64,000 bases of DNA from Thiomicrorhabdus aquaedulcis (GCF_004001325.1 NZ_AP018722.1:1054001-1118000); one strand, 5' to 3'; positions 27,647 to 36,778 are shown, counted from the first letter of the stretch. Translations and numbers: made by a program. Notes: generated by a model not told the origin, from the sequence alone.

Positions 27647-27847
27647 ATGTATGCTGTAGAGTTTGAAACGGACATTAAAAGTAAATACATTGAAATTAAG
27701 GACTATAGCAAGATTCTTAATAAGCATGCCAAGGTTATCGTCTTAGTTGAGGATTCGGAGATGCATGCTGTTGCGACTAATCAAAATGACTTTATTGCCA
27801 CTTTATTGAGTCAACCTAGGCATATAACGCAAGGTTCTTCTTTTTGA
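27647..27847 (+). CDS. Small antitoxin-like protein
   Basis: A 66-residue protein (MYAVEFETDIKSKYIEIKDY, then HAKVIVLVEDSE) with the beta-rich N-terminus common in small type II antitoxins. No toxin gene follows in frame; a repeat (27871) starts 23 bases downstream, so a partner may have been lost. Identification is by shape only. Confidence 0.5.
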   Translation: MYAVEFETDIKSKYIEIKDYSKILNKHAKVIVLVEDSEMHAVATNQNDFIATLLSQPRHITQGSSF

Positions 27848-27870
27848 GCCGAGAGCAAGCTAACAGGGTG

Positions 27871-27898
27871 AAGGGGTCAGGTCTTACATTACGACATT
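27871..27898 (+). repeat. RAYT-associated repeat, copy 1
   Basis: AAGGGGTCAGGTCTTACATT followed by ACGACATT. The same 28 bases, nearly exact, recur at 29684-29711, and the first 22 occur inverted at 30666-30687 at the end of the RAYT transposase gene. Confidence 0.85.
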
Positions 27899-28018
27899 CA
27901 GTTAGTGAAGCCTAGATCTGCTGGTTGTGGAAGAATGCCTGCAAGGCAATCCATGGCTTTTCTCTTTACTTATTCTTTTTATTACTGTTAGTGAAACTAT
28001 ATGTCTATTTATTTCTAT

Positions 28019-28042
28019 AAAGTGAAAGTATAGATTCACTTT
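28019..28042. promoter_or_regulatory. Candidate HipB operator
   Basis: Inverted repeat AAAGTGAA (28019-28026), eight bases, TTCACTTT (28035-28042), about 60 bases before hipB. A related GTGAAA half-site lies near 27990. HipB proteins repress their own operon at such palindromes. Confidence 0.5.
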
Positions 28043-28100
28043 GTCGAAATGTGAGTGTATTATTAGATGTTATGTTGGCGACGAAATAAGGTTGTTTGTA

Positions 28101-28406
28101 ATGGCTATAAAAAGAACGGCTACGCTGTTTCCAAAACAAGAAAAGTTCATGAAGCAGTTAGGCGAAAATATACATCTAGCAATTAAACGCAGAAAGTTAA
28201 CGCAAACTCAAATATCTGAAAGAACAGGGCTGTCAAAACCTACCCTTAGAAAAATTGAAAGAGGGGAAGGGTCTGTCTCTATAGGTCATTATATATTGGT
28301 TTTATCTGTTTTAGGGCTTGCTGAAGATATGGCTAAGGTTGCACAAGATGATGAGCTAGGGCGGAAGTTGCAAGATATAAAGTTGTTGAAGAGCCGCACA
28401 TTATGA
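28101..28406 (+). CDS. hipB: HipB-like antitoxin/repressor
   Basis: A 101-residue XRE-family helix-turn-helix protein: GENIHLAIKRRKLTQTQISE followed by RTGLSKPTLRKIERGEGSVS. It overlaps hipA by four bases. An ATG at 28101 is preferred to an upstream in-frame start because the HTH begins about 20 residues later. It should bind and neutralise HipA and repress the operon. Confidence 0.88.
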   Translation: MAIKRTATLFPKQEKFMKQLGENIHLAIKRRKLTQTQISERTGLSKPTLRKIERGEGSVSIGHYILVLSVLGLAEDMAKVAQDDELGRKLQDIKLLKSRTL

Positions 28407-29647
28407 GTAGAGAAATCTATGTATACGCTCATTGGCAGGGAATGGATGCCCAAAAAGTGGGTGTGTTACGCGTTGATCAAGTGAGAGGGAGTGAGCATTT
28501 TAGCTTTACTTATGAAACAACGTGGTTAGTATCCAAATATGCTCAGCAAATTGACCCAGATTTAGGTTTATTTCAAGGTGAACAGCATAGTAACAATGAC
28601 CGTAATTTCAGAGTATTTTTAGACTCTTGTCCAGATCGCTGGGGACGCCTGATTATGACGCGTCGTGAAGCGGTTTTAGCGAAGCAAGAGAACAGACGGC
28701 CGAGAAAGTTGACTGAAACCGATTACTTGATGGGGGTTCATGATACGCATCGCATGGGGGCTCTTCGTTTTAAACTCGAAGAGGACGGTCTATTTCTTGA
28801 TGATAATACACATCTAGCGACTCCTCCTATTTCTTCATTGAGAGAGCTGGAACTGGCCGCCTCGGAAATAGAAGAGTCTGGAAAAGTAAACGATGCAGAC
28901 TATTTGAAATGGTTAAGTATGCTTGTTTCTCCGGGTTCGTCATTAGGTGGTGCACGCCCTAAGGCCAGCGTAGTAGATGAAAGTGGTAATTTTTGGATAG
29001 CAAAGTTTCCTAGTCGATACGATGATTATGATATAGCCGCTTGGGAGATGGTTGCTTATCGATTGGCTTGCGTGGCGGGTATCGATATATCTCCTTGTAT
29101 GATTGAACAATATAACAACCATCAGCATACATTTTTAACTAAGCGTTTTGACAGGGTAGATGGTGAGCGTCTACATTTTGCTTCGGCAATGACACTATTG
29201 GGGTATTACGACGGAGATGAGGGTGCAAGTTATTTGGAATTAGCTGAGTTTTTAAGTGAAAATGGCGCTAATACTAAAAGAGACTTAGCGCAATTATGGC
29301 GAAGAATTGTATTTAATATTGCAATATCAAATACTGATGACCATCTTAGAAATCATGGTTTTATCCATACGAGTAGGGGATGGTTGTTATCTCCTGCTTA
29401 TGATCTTAATCCAGTGCCCGATAGTTCGGGTTTACATCTTAATATTGATGAGATGGATAATCGATTGGATTTTAACCTCGCTTTTTCAGTCATTGACTAT
29501 TTTCAACTTAGTCAGGTAGAAGCAGAGGGTATCTATCGAGAAGTGATTGAGTCTGTTAATCAGTGGGAAAAAATCGCTGATGGATTAAAAATAAATCCAC
29601 AAATGCGTGAATTGATGGCACCGGCATTTTCAGCGACAAGGCTGTAA
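28403..29647 (+). CDS. hipA: HipA-like serine/threonine kinase toxin
   Basis: A 414-residue HipA family kinase. SPGSSLGGARPKASVVDESG is the nucleotide-binding loop, FLTKRFDR follows, and NTDDHLRNHGFIHTSRGWLL with SPAYDLNPVP holds the catalytic and metal-binding aspartates. HipA kinases phosphorylate aminoacyl-tRNA synthetases in known cases. Length and the overlap with hipB mark an intact module. Confidence 0.92.
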   Translation: MSREIYVYAHWQGMDAQKVGVLRVDQVRGSEHFSFTYETTWLVSKYAQQIDPDLGLFQGEQHSNNDRNFRVFLDSCPDRWGRLIMTRREAVLAKQENRRPRKLTETDYLMGVHDTHRMGALRFKLEEDGLFLDDNTHLATPPISSLRELELAASEIEESGKVNDADYLKWLSMLVSPGSSLGGARPKASVVDESGNFWIAKFPSRYDDYDIAAWEMVAYRLACVAGIDISPCMIEQYNNHQHTFLTKRFDRVDGERLHFASAMTLLGYYDGDEGASYLELAEFLSENGANTKRDLAQLWRRIVFNIAISNTDDHLRNHGFIHTSRGWLLSPAYDLNPVPDSSGLHLNIDEMDNRLDFNLAFSVIDYFQLSQVEAEGIYREVIESVNQWEKIADGLKINPQMRELMAPAFSATRL

Positions 29648-29683
29648 AACCAGGCTGTGATTATGGGTAAAGGGGTCAGGGAA

Positions 29684-29711
29684 AAAGGGTCAGGTCTTAC
29701 ATTACGACATT
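29684..29711 (+). repeat. RAYT-associated repeat, copy 2
   Basis: AAAGGGTCAGGTCTTACATT plus ACGACATT, a direct copy of 27871-27898. A further partial copy (AAGGGGTCAGG) lies at 29670-29680. With copy 1 it brackets hipBA; with copy 3 it brackets the transposase. Confidence 0.85.
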
Positions 29712-29842
29712 TAGCCTAGTCTCAAAATGTACTTGCCGTTAGGCAATAAGCAATACGATGGTTTTGGGTTGGTCAAGTATTGCTGTGCTTTGGTTGTTAG
29801 CCGTCATAAGTAGCATTCGTAACGCAAAAGGGTTGGGTTTAT

Positions 29843-30679
29843 ATGTCAAGACCATTAAGAATTGAGTTTTCGGGTGCTGTGTACCATGTGACTTCTAGAG
29901 GAGATCGGCGAGAAGATGTTTATTTAGATGATGGCGATCGCCAATTGTGGCTTGATACGTTGGGAGAGGCTTGTGATCGGTTTGGTTGGATAATTCATAG
30001 TTACTGTCTAATGACAAACCATTATCATCTTTTGGTTGAAACGCCGAATGGCAATCTTTCAAGGGGGATGCGTCATTTAAACGGTGTTTATACTCAACGA
30101 TTTAATCGCAAACACAATCTGTCGGGTCATTTGTACCAGGGGCGCTTTAAAGCAATTTTGGTTCAAGCGGATGCGTATTTATTGGAGTTGTCGCGCTATA
30201 TTGTGTTGAACCCGATACGGGCCAATATGATAACTGACTTAAGCGCTTGGGAGTGGAGTAGCTACCCTGGCATGGTTGGATTGGTCGTGGCGCAAGATTG
30301 GCTGGCAAGAAAACCGCTTCTGCTGCAGTTTGATAGCAACCTGAAGCAGGCTGTAGCAAAATACACCTCTTTTATCAAAGAGGGGGTTAATAAGCCTTCG
30401 CTGTTGGGCCATGACTATCAGCATTCTATTTTAGGTGATGAGCAATTTATTGAAAATATTCGTGCGCAATATGCGGATATTCAGGACAAAGAAGTAACCA
30501 GCCAGCGGCAAATACGACGGCCGTTAAATGAATATGCTGATTGTTGTCAGTCGAAAAGTGAAGCGATGGCAACCGCTTACCTTGCTGGGCACTATACGAT
30601 GAAGGAAATTGGCGATTACTTTGGTGTGCATTATGTGACGGTTAGCCGAGCGGTCAAGCTGTATGAATGTAAGACCTGA
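29843..30679 (+). CDS. REP-associated tyrosine transposase (RAYT, Y1 family)
   Basis: A 278-residue Y1 HUH-type transposase: MSRPLRIEFSGAVYHVTSRG, the HUH motif in LMTNHYHLLVETP, GHLYQGRFKAILV, and the catalytic-tyrosine region LELSRYIVLNPIRAN. The C-terminus (HYTMKEIGDYFGVHYVTVSR) adds a helix-turn-helix. RAYTs move or spread short palindromic repeats; the repeats at 29684 and 30666 bracket this gene in opposite orientation, and the last one overlaps its stop. Confidence 0.93.
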   Translation: MSRPLRIEFSGAVYHVTSRGDRREDVYLDDGDRQLWLDTLGEACDRFGWIIHSYCLMTNHYHLLVETPNGNLSRGMRHLNGVYTQRFNRKHNLSGHLYQGRFKAILVQADAYLLELSRYIVLNPIRANMITDLSAWEWSSYPGMVGLVVAQDWLARKPLLLQFDSNLKQAVAKYTSFIKEGVNKPSLLGHDYQHSILGDEQFIENIRAQYADIQDKEVTSQRQIRRPLNEYADCCQSKSEAMATAYLAGHYTMKEIGDYFGVHYVTVSRAVKLYECKT

Positions 30680-30687
30680 CCCCTTTT
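30666..30687 (-). repeat. RAYT-associated repeat, inverted copy 3
   Basis: AATGTAAGACCTGACCCC followed by TTTT, the inverse of the repeat at 27871 and 29684. It contains the RAYT stop codon. Confidence 0.85.
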
Positions 30688-30692
30688 GTGCT

Positions 30693-30806
30693 ATGCTAGA
30701 TGCCGAGCGTTTTTTGATTGATGCTCGTGTGCTGGATATATGGTCGCGTGATTACTTTGTGCAGTTGGCACAGCGTATTAAGTTTTTAGAGAAACTAAGG
30801 TTTTAA
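30693..30806 (+). pseudogene. Gene fragment of unknown origin
   Basis: A 37-residue frame, MLDAERFLIDARVLDIWSRD to KFLEKLRF, directly after the RAYT repeat. It looks like the tail of a longer protein whose front was removed when the repeat/transposase arrived. I do not recognise the family. Confidence 0.35.
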
Positions 30807-30827
30807 TGAAGTCACAAGGGATAACAA

Positions 30828-31808
30828 ATGAACGTATTTTTAACCGGTGCAACCGGCTTTGTGGGTTTGGCGTTATTAAACCGGTTTGTTGCCGATGGTT
30901 GTGCTGTTACCGCTTTGGTGCGCAATGCGTCGGTTGAGTTACCGGATGGCGTTAAGCAGGTGGTTGGGGATTTGGGTGATTTGTCTGGTTTGCAGATTGC
31001 GGGTCAAGCCTGCAATGACACGTTGTTAGCTGACCTATCTGGTTGTGACGTGGTGGTGCACGCCGCCGCTCGGGCGCATATTATGCGCGACGAGGTGAAT
31101 GATCCATTGGCCGAGTATCGCAAGGTTAATTGCGATGCGACTTTGGCGTTGGCACGTTTGGCGGCGCAGGCTGGGGTTAGGCGGTTTGTGTTTGTGAGTT
31201 CGATTGGAGTTAATGGCAAACAAAATACTCGACCGTTTACTGAAAATGACGTGCCAGATCCGCATGATGCTTATTCTTTGTCCAAATACGAGGCCGAGCA
31301 AGGATTACTGCAGATTGCCAAAGAGATCGACATGGAAGTAGTGATTATTCGCCCACCTTTGGTTTACGGGGCGAATGCGCCAGGTAACTTTGGTAGTTTA
31401 GTAAAATGGGTGCGCAAGGGCGTACCTTTGCCTTTGGGTGCCGTGCACAATCAGCGTTCGTTGGTGGCGTTAGAAAATTTGGTCGATTTTATCGCCTTGT
31501 GTGCAGACAGCGCACGTTCACCCAAAGCGGCGAATGAAGTGTTTTTAATTGCCGATGGAGTAGATGTGTCCACTTCAGATTTGTTGCGCAAGGTGGCGAA
31601 GGCGTGTGGGGTTAAATCGCGGCTATTGCCAGTTCCGGTTGGGGTTATGTCGTTTGCAGCCGGTTTATTGGGTAAGCGGGCGGTAGCCGACCGATTGTTT
31701 GGCAATTTGCAAGTAGACAGCTCAAAAGCACAAAACTTGTTAGGCTGGAAGCCGGTGGTGACGATGGATGAACAATTAGAAAAAATAGCGAAGGAATATA
31801 ATTCTTGA
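30828..31808 (+). CDS. NAD-dependent sugar epimerase/reductase (WbpV-like)
   Basis: A 326-residue extended SDR protein: MNVFLTGATGFVGLALLNRF, VVVHAAARAHIM, FVFVSSIGVNGKQ and YSLSKYEAEQGL (YxxxK). The VNCDATLALARLAAQAGVRR and PVPVGVMSFAAGLLGK stretches are common in reductases of UDP-QuiNAc synthesis, usually followed by a WbpL-type transferase. None follows here; IS debris does. It is separated from the main locus by the mobile zone but may be a displaced member. Confidence 0.75.
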   Translation: MNVFLTGATGFVGLALLNRFVADGCAVTALVRNASVELPDGVKQVVGDLGDLSGLQIAGQACNDTLLADLSGCDVVVHAAARAHIMRDEVNDPLAEYRKVNCDATLALARLAAQAGVRRFVFVSSIGVNGKQNTRPFTENDVPDPHDAYSLSKYEAEQGLLQIAKEIDMEVVIIRPPLVYGANAPGNFGSLVKWVRKGVPLPLGAVHNQRSLVALENLVDFIALCADSARSPKAANEVFLIADGVDVSTSDLLRKVAKACGVKSRLLPVPVGVMSFAAGLLGKRAVADRLFGNLQVDSSKAQNLLGWKPVVTMDEQLEKIAKEYNS

Positions 31809-31871
31809 TTTTGCACCTCAAGAGCACTTCCTGCGGGACGAATTTGGCTTGCTAGTTTTCACGAATCCGTT

Positions 31872-32138
31872 ATGTTCATGATTCATGAAAACTTAGGGTT
31901 TGTGAAAATGATTGAGCAAAGCATGTACGATACACAGTCTATTTTACCAAAATCTTGGCGTACAAATTTTATAGAAAAGTCTGGTTCATTACACCTGGAG
32001 TTAGTGGTGAATTCAGAACTCTTTGAGTTAGAACTGATTGAAAGAAATGTTCATAGAAAAGAGAGTCTTGAAGCTTTTAAGCATTATGGACTAGGGATAA
32101 GGGTGCGGTTTTTTGGGGCGTTTTGCGACCAACCCTAA
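31872..32138 (+). pseudogene. Unknown gene truncated by IS3 debris
   Basis: About 75 native residues (MIEQSMYDTQSILPKSWRTN, FELELIERNVHRKESLEAF) and then a tail that is the antisense of the IS3 orfB fragment from about 32095 on. The family is unknown. The start may be the ATG at 31872 or 31908. Confidence 0.4.
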
Positions 32139-32387
32139 GGTTTTCATGAGCCGTGAGGTTTTAAATACGCCCATAGCAAAGCCTTCTTTTCTCAAGGCGT
32201 TGGATAATCGGCGTTTGCCATAGGTATCAAAACTCTCATCAAACATTTTTTCGGCCATTTCATTCATCTTTTCTTGTTCAGGTGGCACTGCCGGTTGGTA
32301 GTAATAGCTTGAAACGGGTAACTCCAGGAGGTTACACAGTTTCTCTATACTGACGTTTGATTCGGCCTTGACCATTCGCTTAATCAT
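32091..32387 (-). pseudogene. IS3 transposase orfB, N-terminal fragment
   Basis: MIKRMVKAESNVSIEKLCNL, SYYYQP and SFDTYGKRRLSNALRKEGF are the typical start of IS3 orfB. The catalytic rve domain is missing, so it is inactive. It overlaps orfA by four bases; in intact IS3 elements the two are joined by frameshifting. Confidence 0.85.
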
Positions 32388-32751
32388 TTCAAGTTTGGAT
32401 TGTCGCGTATGAACAAGGCTGTGGCCTTTTTTAATAGTCGTATATCCTCTCTTGCCTCGGCGAGTTCTTGTTTGAGCTCATGTATGAGCCGTTTATCGGC
32501 ATCCAAGGGGATTTTGCCTTCGATCATTTCACCGCGTTGTTCAGCGAGATATTGCTTTTTCCAGCGCGTGACTGCAGAGGCAGCCGCGCCTGAAATTTCC
32601 ATAATTTGTTTGTTGGTGTAATTGGCTTGCACCATCAATCTGGCGTATTCGTGTTTTTGTTTGGGCGTTACATTAATGCGATCTTTTCTGCTGTTATCGG
32701 TCATGATCCATATCCTATAGTTGAGGTAATTATAGGCTATGAAACCCTACA
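32095..32751 (-). mobile_element. Truncated IS3-family element
   Basis: Carries intact orfA and the first 95 or so codons of orfB on the minus strand. The likely outer end is at 32751 (TGTAGGGTTTC read on the minus strand); the other end is deleted. It has inserted into an older IS4-type transposase gene, the rest of which follows from 32752. Confidence 0.75.
32384..32704 (-). CDS. IS3 transposase orfA
   Basis: A 106-residue HTH protein: DRINVTPKQKHEYARLMVQA, SAVTRWKKQYLAEQRGE and a C-terminal leucine zipper-like LIHELKQELAEAREDIRLLK. Complete by itself but left without a functional orfB. Confidence 0.88.
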   Translation of the reverse strand: MTDNSRKDRINVTPKQKHEYARLMVQANYTNKQIMEISGAAASAVTRWKKQYLAEQRGEMIEGKIPLDADKRLIHELKQELAEAREDIRLLKKATALFIRDNPNLK

Positions 32752-33123
32752 GGTTTATTAGACCATTACAACTTTTCAGGTCGTTCAACCTTGAGTGTTA
32801 AGCAGGATTTTTATGCCAAAATACTGTCTCATAATCTGATGATAATGCTCGGTTGGTTAGCGCAACAAAATATTGATGCAACCACTCAACATCGAAAGCA
32901 CATTTATCAAGTTAATCTGGCTTATACGGCATCCAAGCTTAAAAATCGATTGATAGTGCTGATTGAAATGGCTCAAGGCTCATCGAAACAATGGTACCTT
33001 AGTCTGGAGAACTTGGTGATGCGAATAAGTCTTGCACCAGAAGCGATTAGAGAGGGACGAAGTTTTAAGCGTAAATTAAAGAATATCAAAAATGACATTC
33101 ATTATGTTTGCTATAAAAATTAA
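32752..33123 (+). pseudogene. IS4-type transposase, C-terminal fragment
   Basis: The frame is open from the IS3 end: DHYNFSGRSTLSVKQDFYAK, ILSHNLMIMLGWLAQQ, YQVNLAYTASKLKNRLIVL. This matches the end of IS4-family transposases. The catalytic N-terminal part is absent. Confidence 0.75.
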
Positions 33124-33158
33124 TTATAAACAATGGGTTATGTCTTAACTTAATGGCA

Positions 33159-33201
33159 TTGGGGTCAGAGTAAAATTAAATAACGTTACTCTAACCCCAA
33201 T
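33159..33201. repeat. Hairpin repeat GGGGTCAGAGTAA...TTACTCTAACCCC
   Basis: Arms at 33161-33173 and 33187-33199 with one mismatch, extended by TT/AA. The wording resembles the repeat at 27871 (GGGGTCAG) and may be another RAYT substrate. Confidence 0.75.
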
Positions 33202-33277
33202 TATTTCGTTTAAAACCAATTCAGCATCTAAAAACAGTTCAAAACAAAACAACCAGGCCTGGCAACTAAAGTTCTAG

Positions 33278-33307
33278 AAAAAAAGGGGACGCTAACCTGT
33301 CCCCTTT
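33278..33307 (-). terminator. Intrinsic terminator of hemL
   Basis: On the minus strand AAAGGGGAC, eight bases, GTCCCCTTT followed by a T run. It lies about 55 bases after the hemL stop. A palindrome copy (33252-33263) lies just beyond. Confidence 0.85.
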
Positions 33308-33360
33308 ACCTTTCCATTAGTTCTCCCCAAAAAGCTTTTAGACGATTACGAAACCCGGCT

Positions 33361-34644
33361 TTACGCCAAGGTTTGCATGACGCGTTTGGCGGCGGCTATG
33401 GTGTTTTCGATGTCGGCGTCGCTGTGTTGTATTGAGATAAAACCGGCCTCGTAGGCGGAGGGTGCTAGGTAGATGCCTTGGTTTAACATGCCGTGGTAAA
33501 AGGCTTTAAAGCGTTCCATGTCACCTTGTGTGACTTGGGCAAAGCGGCGAATGTTTTTCTCAGTGGTAAAGAAAAACCCAAACATGCCGCCGACTTGATT
33601 GGTGGTAAACGGAATGTTAAGTTCGTCTGCCGCGGCCTGAAATCCGGCCATTAAGGCATGGGCTTTTTGGTCGAGTCGTTCAAAAAAGCCGTCTTCCTGA
33701 ATTAAACTTAGGGTTTTTAATCCCGCCGCCATCGCGAGTGGGTTGCCTGATAACGTGCCGGCTTGGTAAACCGGTCCTAGCGGGGCGATGTGTTGCATAA
33801 TGGCGCGTTTGCCGCCAAACGCTCCCACGGGCATGCCGCCACCGATTACTTTGCCGTAGGTGGTTAGGTCGGGTTGCACGTTGTAGAGGCCTTGCGCACC
33901 TTGCAAACCTACTCTAAATCCGCACATAACTTCGTCAAAAATAAGCACCGTACCGTGTTGATCACATACTTCGCGTAGGGTTTCTAAAAAGCCTTCTTCG
34001 GGCGGAATGCAGTTCATGTTGCCGGCCACGGGCTCGACAATAATGCAGGCAATTTGGTCGCCCATTTTGGCAAACAGCTCACGAACTTCGTTGGCGTCGT
34101 TGTGGGTTAGGGTTAGGGTGAGCTGGGCTAACGCTTCGGGTACGCCGGGTGACGAGGGCACGCCCAAGGTTAACGCGCCCGAGCCGGCTTTGACCAATAA
34201 AGAATCGGAGTGGCCGTGGTAGCAACCTTCAAATTTAACAATAATATCGCGCCCCGTGTAACCGCGTGCTAAACGAATTGCGGTCATGGTGGCTTCGGTG
34301 CCCGAGCTGGTCATACGCACCATGTTCATAGAGGGAATTAAATCGCATACTACGTCGGCCATGGTGGTTTCGATTTCAGTGGGTGCGCCAAAGGTTAAGC
34401 CTTTTTCGGCTTGCATTTGCACCGCTTTAACCACGTCTGGATGGGCGTGACCTAGGATAGCTGGCCCCCATGAGCCTACGTAATCAATGTATTGTTTGTC
34501 GTCGGCATCGGTTAAATACGCGCCTTTGGCCGATTTAAAAAACACCGGATCGCCGCCCACGCCTTTAAAGGCTCTAACGGGCGAGTTTACGCCACCTGGA
34601 ATGTGTTTTTGGGCGGCTGCAAATAGATCGTGTGACTTGCTCAT
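33361..34644 (-). CDS. hemL: Glutamate-1-semialdehyde 2,1-aminomutase
   Basis: Converts glutamate-1-semialdehyde to 5-aminolevulinate for haem and other tetrapyrroles. 427 residues. The PLP-lysine motif [52 protein letters not shown] and [11 protein letters not shown] are present. The ATG at 34644 follows AAGGAA; an upstream in-frame start at 34668 has no ribosome site. Ends at its own terminator. Confidence 0.97.
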   Translation of the reverse strand: MSKSHDLFAAAQKHIPGGVNSPVRAFKGVGGDPVFFKSAKGAYLTDADDKQYIDYVGSWGPAILGHAHPDVVKAVQMQAEKGLTFGAPTEIETTMADVVCDLIPSMNMVRMTSSGTEATMTAIRLARGYTGRDIIVKFEGCYHGHSDSLLVKAGSGALTLGVPSSPGVPEALAQLTLTLTHNDANEVRELFAKMGDQIACIIVEPVAGNMNCIPPEEGFLETLREVCDQHGTVLIFDEVMCGFRVGLQGAQGLYNVQPDLTTYGKVIGGGMPVGAFGGKRAIMQHIAPLGPVYQAGTLSGNPLAMAAGLKTLSLIQEDGFFERLDQKAHALMAGFQAAADELNIPFTTNQVGGMFGFFFTTEKNIRRFAQVTQGDMERFKAFYHGMLNQGIYLAPSAYEAGFISIQHSDADIENTIAAAKRVMQTLA

Positions 34645-34767
34645 GTGGGTTCCTTGTGCGGATAACAAAAAATTGGGGTGATGCTCAGGGGCACCATTAT
34701 ACCGCCTGTGCCACTGGGTTAAAGACCAAATTGCACCCGATTGCTGGGCAATGCGGCTTAATGCGGC

Positions 34768-35418
34768 TTAGGGTAAGAATTGTTGTTGAATGCTCTGCGC
34801 GGCGGCGGTGATGTCGGGTTGTGCAAATACACCGTGAATCACTGCGACCGAATCGGCACCGTGCTTAATCAGTTGTTGTGTGTTGTTGGCGGTGACGCCT
34901 CCAATGGCCACCACTGGAATGCGCAGTTGTTGTTTGGCGAGTTGCAGAGTAGACAGCTCGGCTTGCGGGGCATTGGGTTTGGTGTTTGAGGTAAAAAATC
35001 GCCCAAAGGCAACGTAGTCGGCACCTTGGTCTTGCATCTGTTTGGCCCGTGGTAAGTCGTTGTAACACGACACGCCAATAATGGCATGTTGTCCTAACAC
35101 TTGGCGGGCTTGCTTAAGTTGCGCGTCGTTTTGCCCAAGGTGCAGCCCATCGGCTTGGCTTTGCAGTGCCAAAGGTAGGTGGTCGTTAATAATTAACCAG
35201 GCCTGGTAGGTTTTACAAAGTTGTTTAAGCAAGCAGGCGGTGTGCAATTGATGCGCAAAAGTGGCGGTTTTGTCGCGGTATTGCACCCAGCGCGCGCCGC
35301 CTTGCAAAGCAAGTTTTACTTGGCTTAGTAAGGTGGCGGTGGATGCGCAATCTGGCTGGGTGATAATGTATAAGCCAGATACTCTAGGTTTAGCAACGCG
35401 CATAGTGGGCGAGGGCAT
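34768..35418 (-). CDS. thiE: Thiamine-phosphate synthase
   Basis: Joins the hydroxymethylpyrimidine and thiazole phosphates to thiamine phosphate. 216 residues in a TIM barrel: GLYIITQPD, GARWVQYRDK, LIINDHLPLALQSQADGLHL, GVSCYNDLPRA and VVAIGGVTANN. The start could be 35418 or Met6 at 35403. A palindrome copy at 35196 writes YQAWL. No TPP riboswitch is seen in front of it. Confidence 0.95.
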   Translation of the reverse strand: MPSPTMRVAKPRVSGLYIITQPDCASTATLLSQVKLALQGGARWVQYRDKTATFAHQLHTACLLKQLCKTYQAWLIINDHLPLALQSQADGLHLGQNDAQLKQARQVLGQHAIIGVSCYNDLPRAKQMQDQGADYVAFGRFFTSNTKPNAPQAELSTLQLAKQQLRIPVVAIGGVTANNTQQLIKHGADSVAVIHGVFAQPDITAAAQSIQQQFLP

Positions 35419-35446
35419 AAGCGGGTCTAAGTGAGTATAAGCGGGA

Positions 35447-35950
35447 TTAAAGTTGTGGGCTAAGTTGTTTAATACGCTCGGTTACTTGGTCAAAATGCAC
35501 TTCGCCAATTTGTTGGTAGACAATTTTGCCATTGGGGGCAATTAAAAAACTGGTTGGGGTGAGCAATACGTTGCCAAAGGCTTTGGCAATGCTGCCGTCG
35601 GTGTCCATTACAAATATAAACGGATAAGGATTGCTTGAGATGAAGTTTTGCACTTGTTTTTCGGGGTCGTAGTCCATTGATACGGCAATGATTTCAAAAC
35701 GATCGCCTAAGGCTTGTTTCATTTTGGCTAAATCGGGCATTTCTTTTATGCAGCCTGGGCATGAGGTGGCCCAAAAGTTAACCAAAATGGGTTTAAGGGG
35801 TTTTTCGAGATTTATGGTTTGACCTTGTGCGTCTTGCACTGCAATTTTAGGTCCTTGGCCTAATCCGTCTGAAAACACGGTTAAATAAAGTAGCGTGCCC
35901 AGTAGACCTACTACAAATAGACCAAAAATTTTACTGCCTAGGTTTTGCAT
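35447..35950 (-). CDS. TlpA/ResA-like membrane-anchored thioredoxin
   Basis: A 167-residue protein with an N-terminal hydrophobic anchor (IFGLFVVGLLGTLLYLTVF) and a periplasmic thioredoxin domain. The active site is NFWATSCPGCIKEMPDL (CPGC). IIAVSMDYDPEKQ and ATPTSFLI-like LLTPTSFLIAPNGKIV complete the fold. The ATG at 35950 has GGAG seven bases upstream. It probably reduces periplasmic disulphides, for example in cytochrome maturation. Confidence 0.88.
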   Translation of the reverse strand: MQNLGSKIFGLFVVGLLGTLLYLTVFSDGLGQGPKIAVQDAQGQTINLEKPLKPILVNFWATSCPGCIKEMPDLAKMKQALGDRFEIIAVSMDYDPEKQVQNFISSNPYPFIFVMDTDGSIAKAFGNVLLTPTSFLIAPNGKIVYQQIGEVHFDQVTERIKQLSPQL

Positions 35951-36033
35951 AATGTTCTCCAAACTTACAATTGATTGGGTTTTGAATTTTTTATGCTTTA
36001 TAAATTATAAATTTAATGCTTTATAAAGCGTTA

Positions 36034-36061
36034 TAAAAAAGGGCCATAACATGACCCTTTT
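36034..36061 (-). terminator. Intrinsic terminator after rpiA
   Basis: AAAAGGG (36037-36043) and CCCTTTT (36055-36061) form a hairpin; on the minus strand it is followed by a run of T. It separates rpiA from the downstream thioredoxin gene. Confidence 0.8.
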
Positions 36062-36112
36062 AAGTTTAAGTACAATTTAAGTGTAATTTTAGTAAATCGT
36101 TTACAAGCTCAG

Positions 36113-36778
36113 TTACGCGGTAATGGTTTCGACGCCATTGGCGGTGCCGCACAAAAATACATCGGCTTTGCGCACGGCAAACAAACCGTTGGTGACCACA
36201 CCCACAATGCCGTTAAGCTCGTTTTCCATGGCCACGGGGTCGGTGATTTTTAAACCGTGGACGTCTAAAATGACGTTGCCGTTGTCGGTGGTAAAGCCGT
36301 CACGCAATACCGGCTCGCCACCAAAGCGTTTAAAAATTTCGCGGGCTACATAACTGCGCGCCATTGGAATGACTTCGATGGGTAATGGAAACTTACCCAA
36401 AACCGCGACTTTTTTGCTGTCATCGGCAATGCACACAAATTTTTTGGCTACGGCTAAGACAATTTTTTCGCGCGTTAAAGCACCGCCGCCGCCTTTTACC
36501 AAGTGCAAAGACGGGTCGGCTTCGTCTGCGCCGTCAATGTAGACCGAAATTTCGGCCACACTGTTTAAATCAAATACCGGAATACCGTGCGCTTTTAAGC
36601 GTTGCGCGGTGGCTTCAGAGCTTGCCACAGCACCTTCGATGGTGCCTTTGATTTTGGCGAGTTCATCAATAAAAAAATTGGCGGTAGAACCCGTGCCTAC
36701 ACCAATAATGGTGTCGGGTACAACATGAGCAATGGCGGCTTGCGCGACTTTTTGTTTAAGTTGATCTTGGGGTGTCAT
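36113..36778 (-). CDS. rpiA: Ribose-5-phosphate isomerase A
   Basis: Interconverts ribose-5-phosphate and ribulose-5-phosphate (pentose phosphate and Calvin cycles). 221 residues, with [28 protein letters not shown] and [15 protein letters not shown], the phosphate and catalytic motifs. It carries a ribosome site (GAGGT) and ends before a terminator. Confidence 0.97.
   Translation of the reverse strand: MTPQDQLKQKVAQAAIAHVVPDTIIGVGTGSTANFFIDELAKIKGTIEGAVASSEATAQRLKAHGIPVFDLNSVAEISVYIDGADEADPSLHLVKGGGGALTREKIVLAVAKKFVCIADDSKKVAVLGKFPLPIEVIPMARSYVAREIFKRFGGEPVLRDGFTTDNGNVILDVHGLKITDPVAMENELNGIVGVVTNGLFAVRKADVFLCGTANGVETITA

Noticed and set aside
29307-29519. Small frame inside hipA
   Set aside because: It overlaps the conserved kinase motifs of HipA in another frame and has no support of its own.
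34690-34770. Possible TPP riboswitch linked to thiE
   Set aside because: This gap lies downstream of thiE on its strand, and the sequence upstream of thiE shows no thi-box-like motifs.
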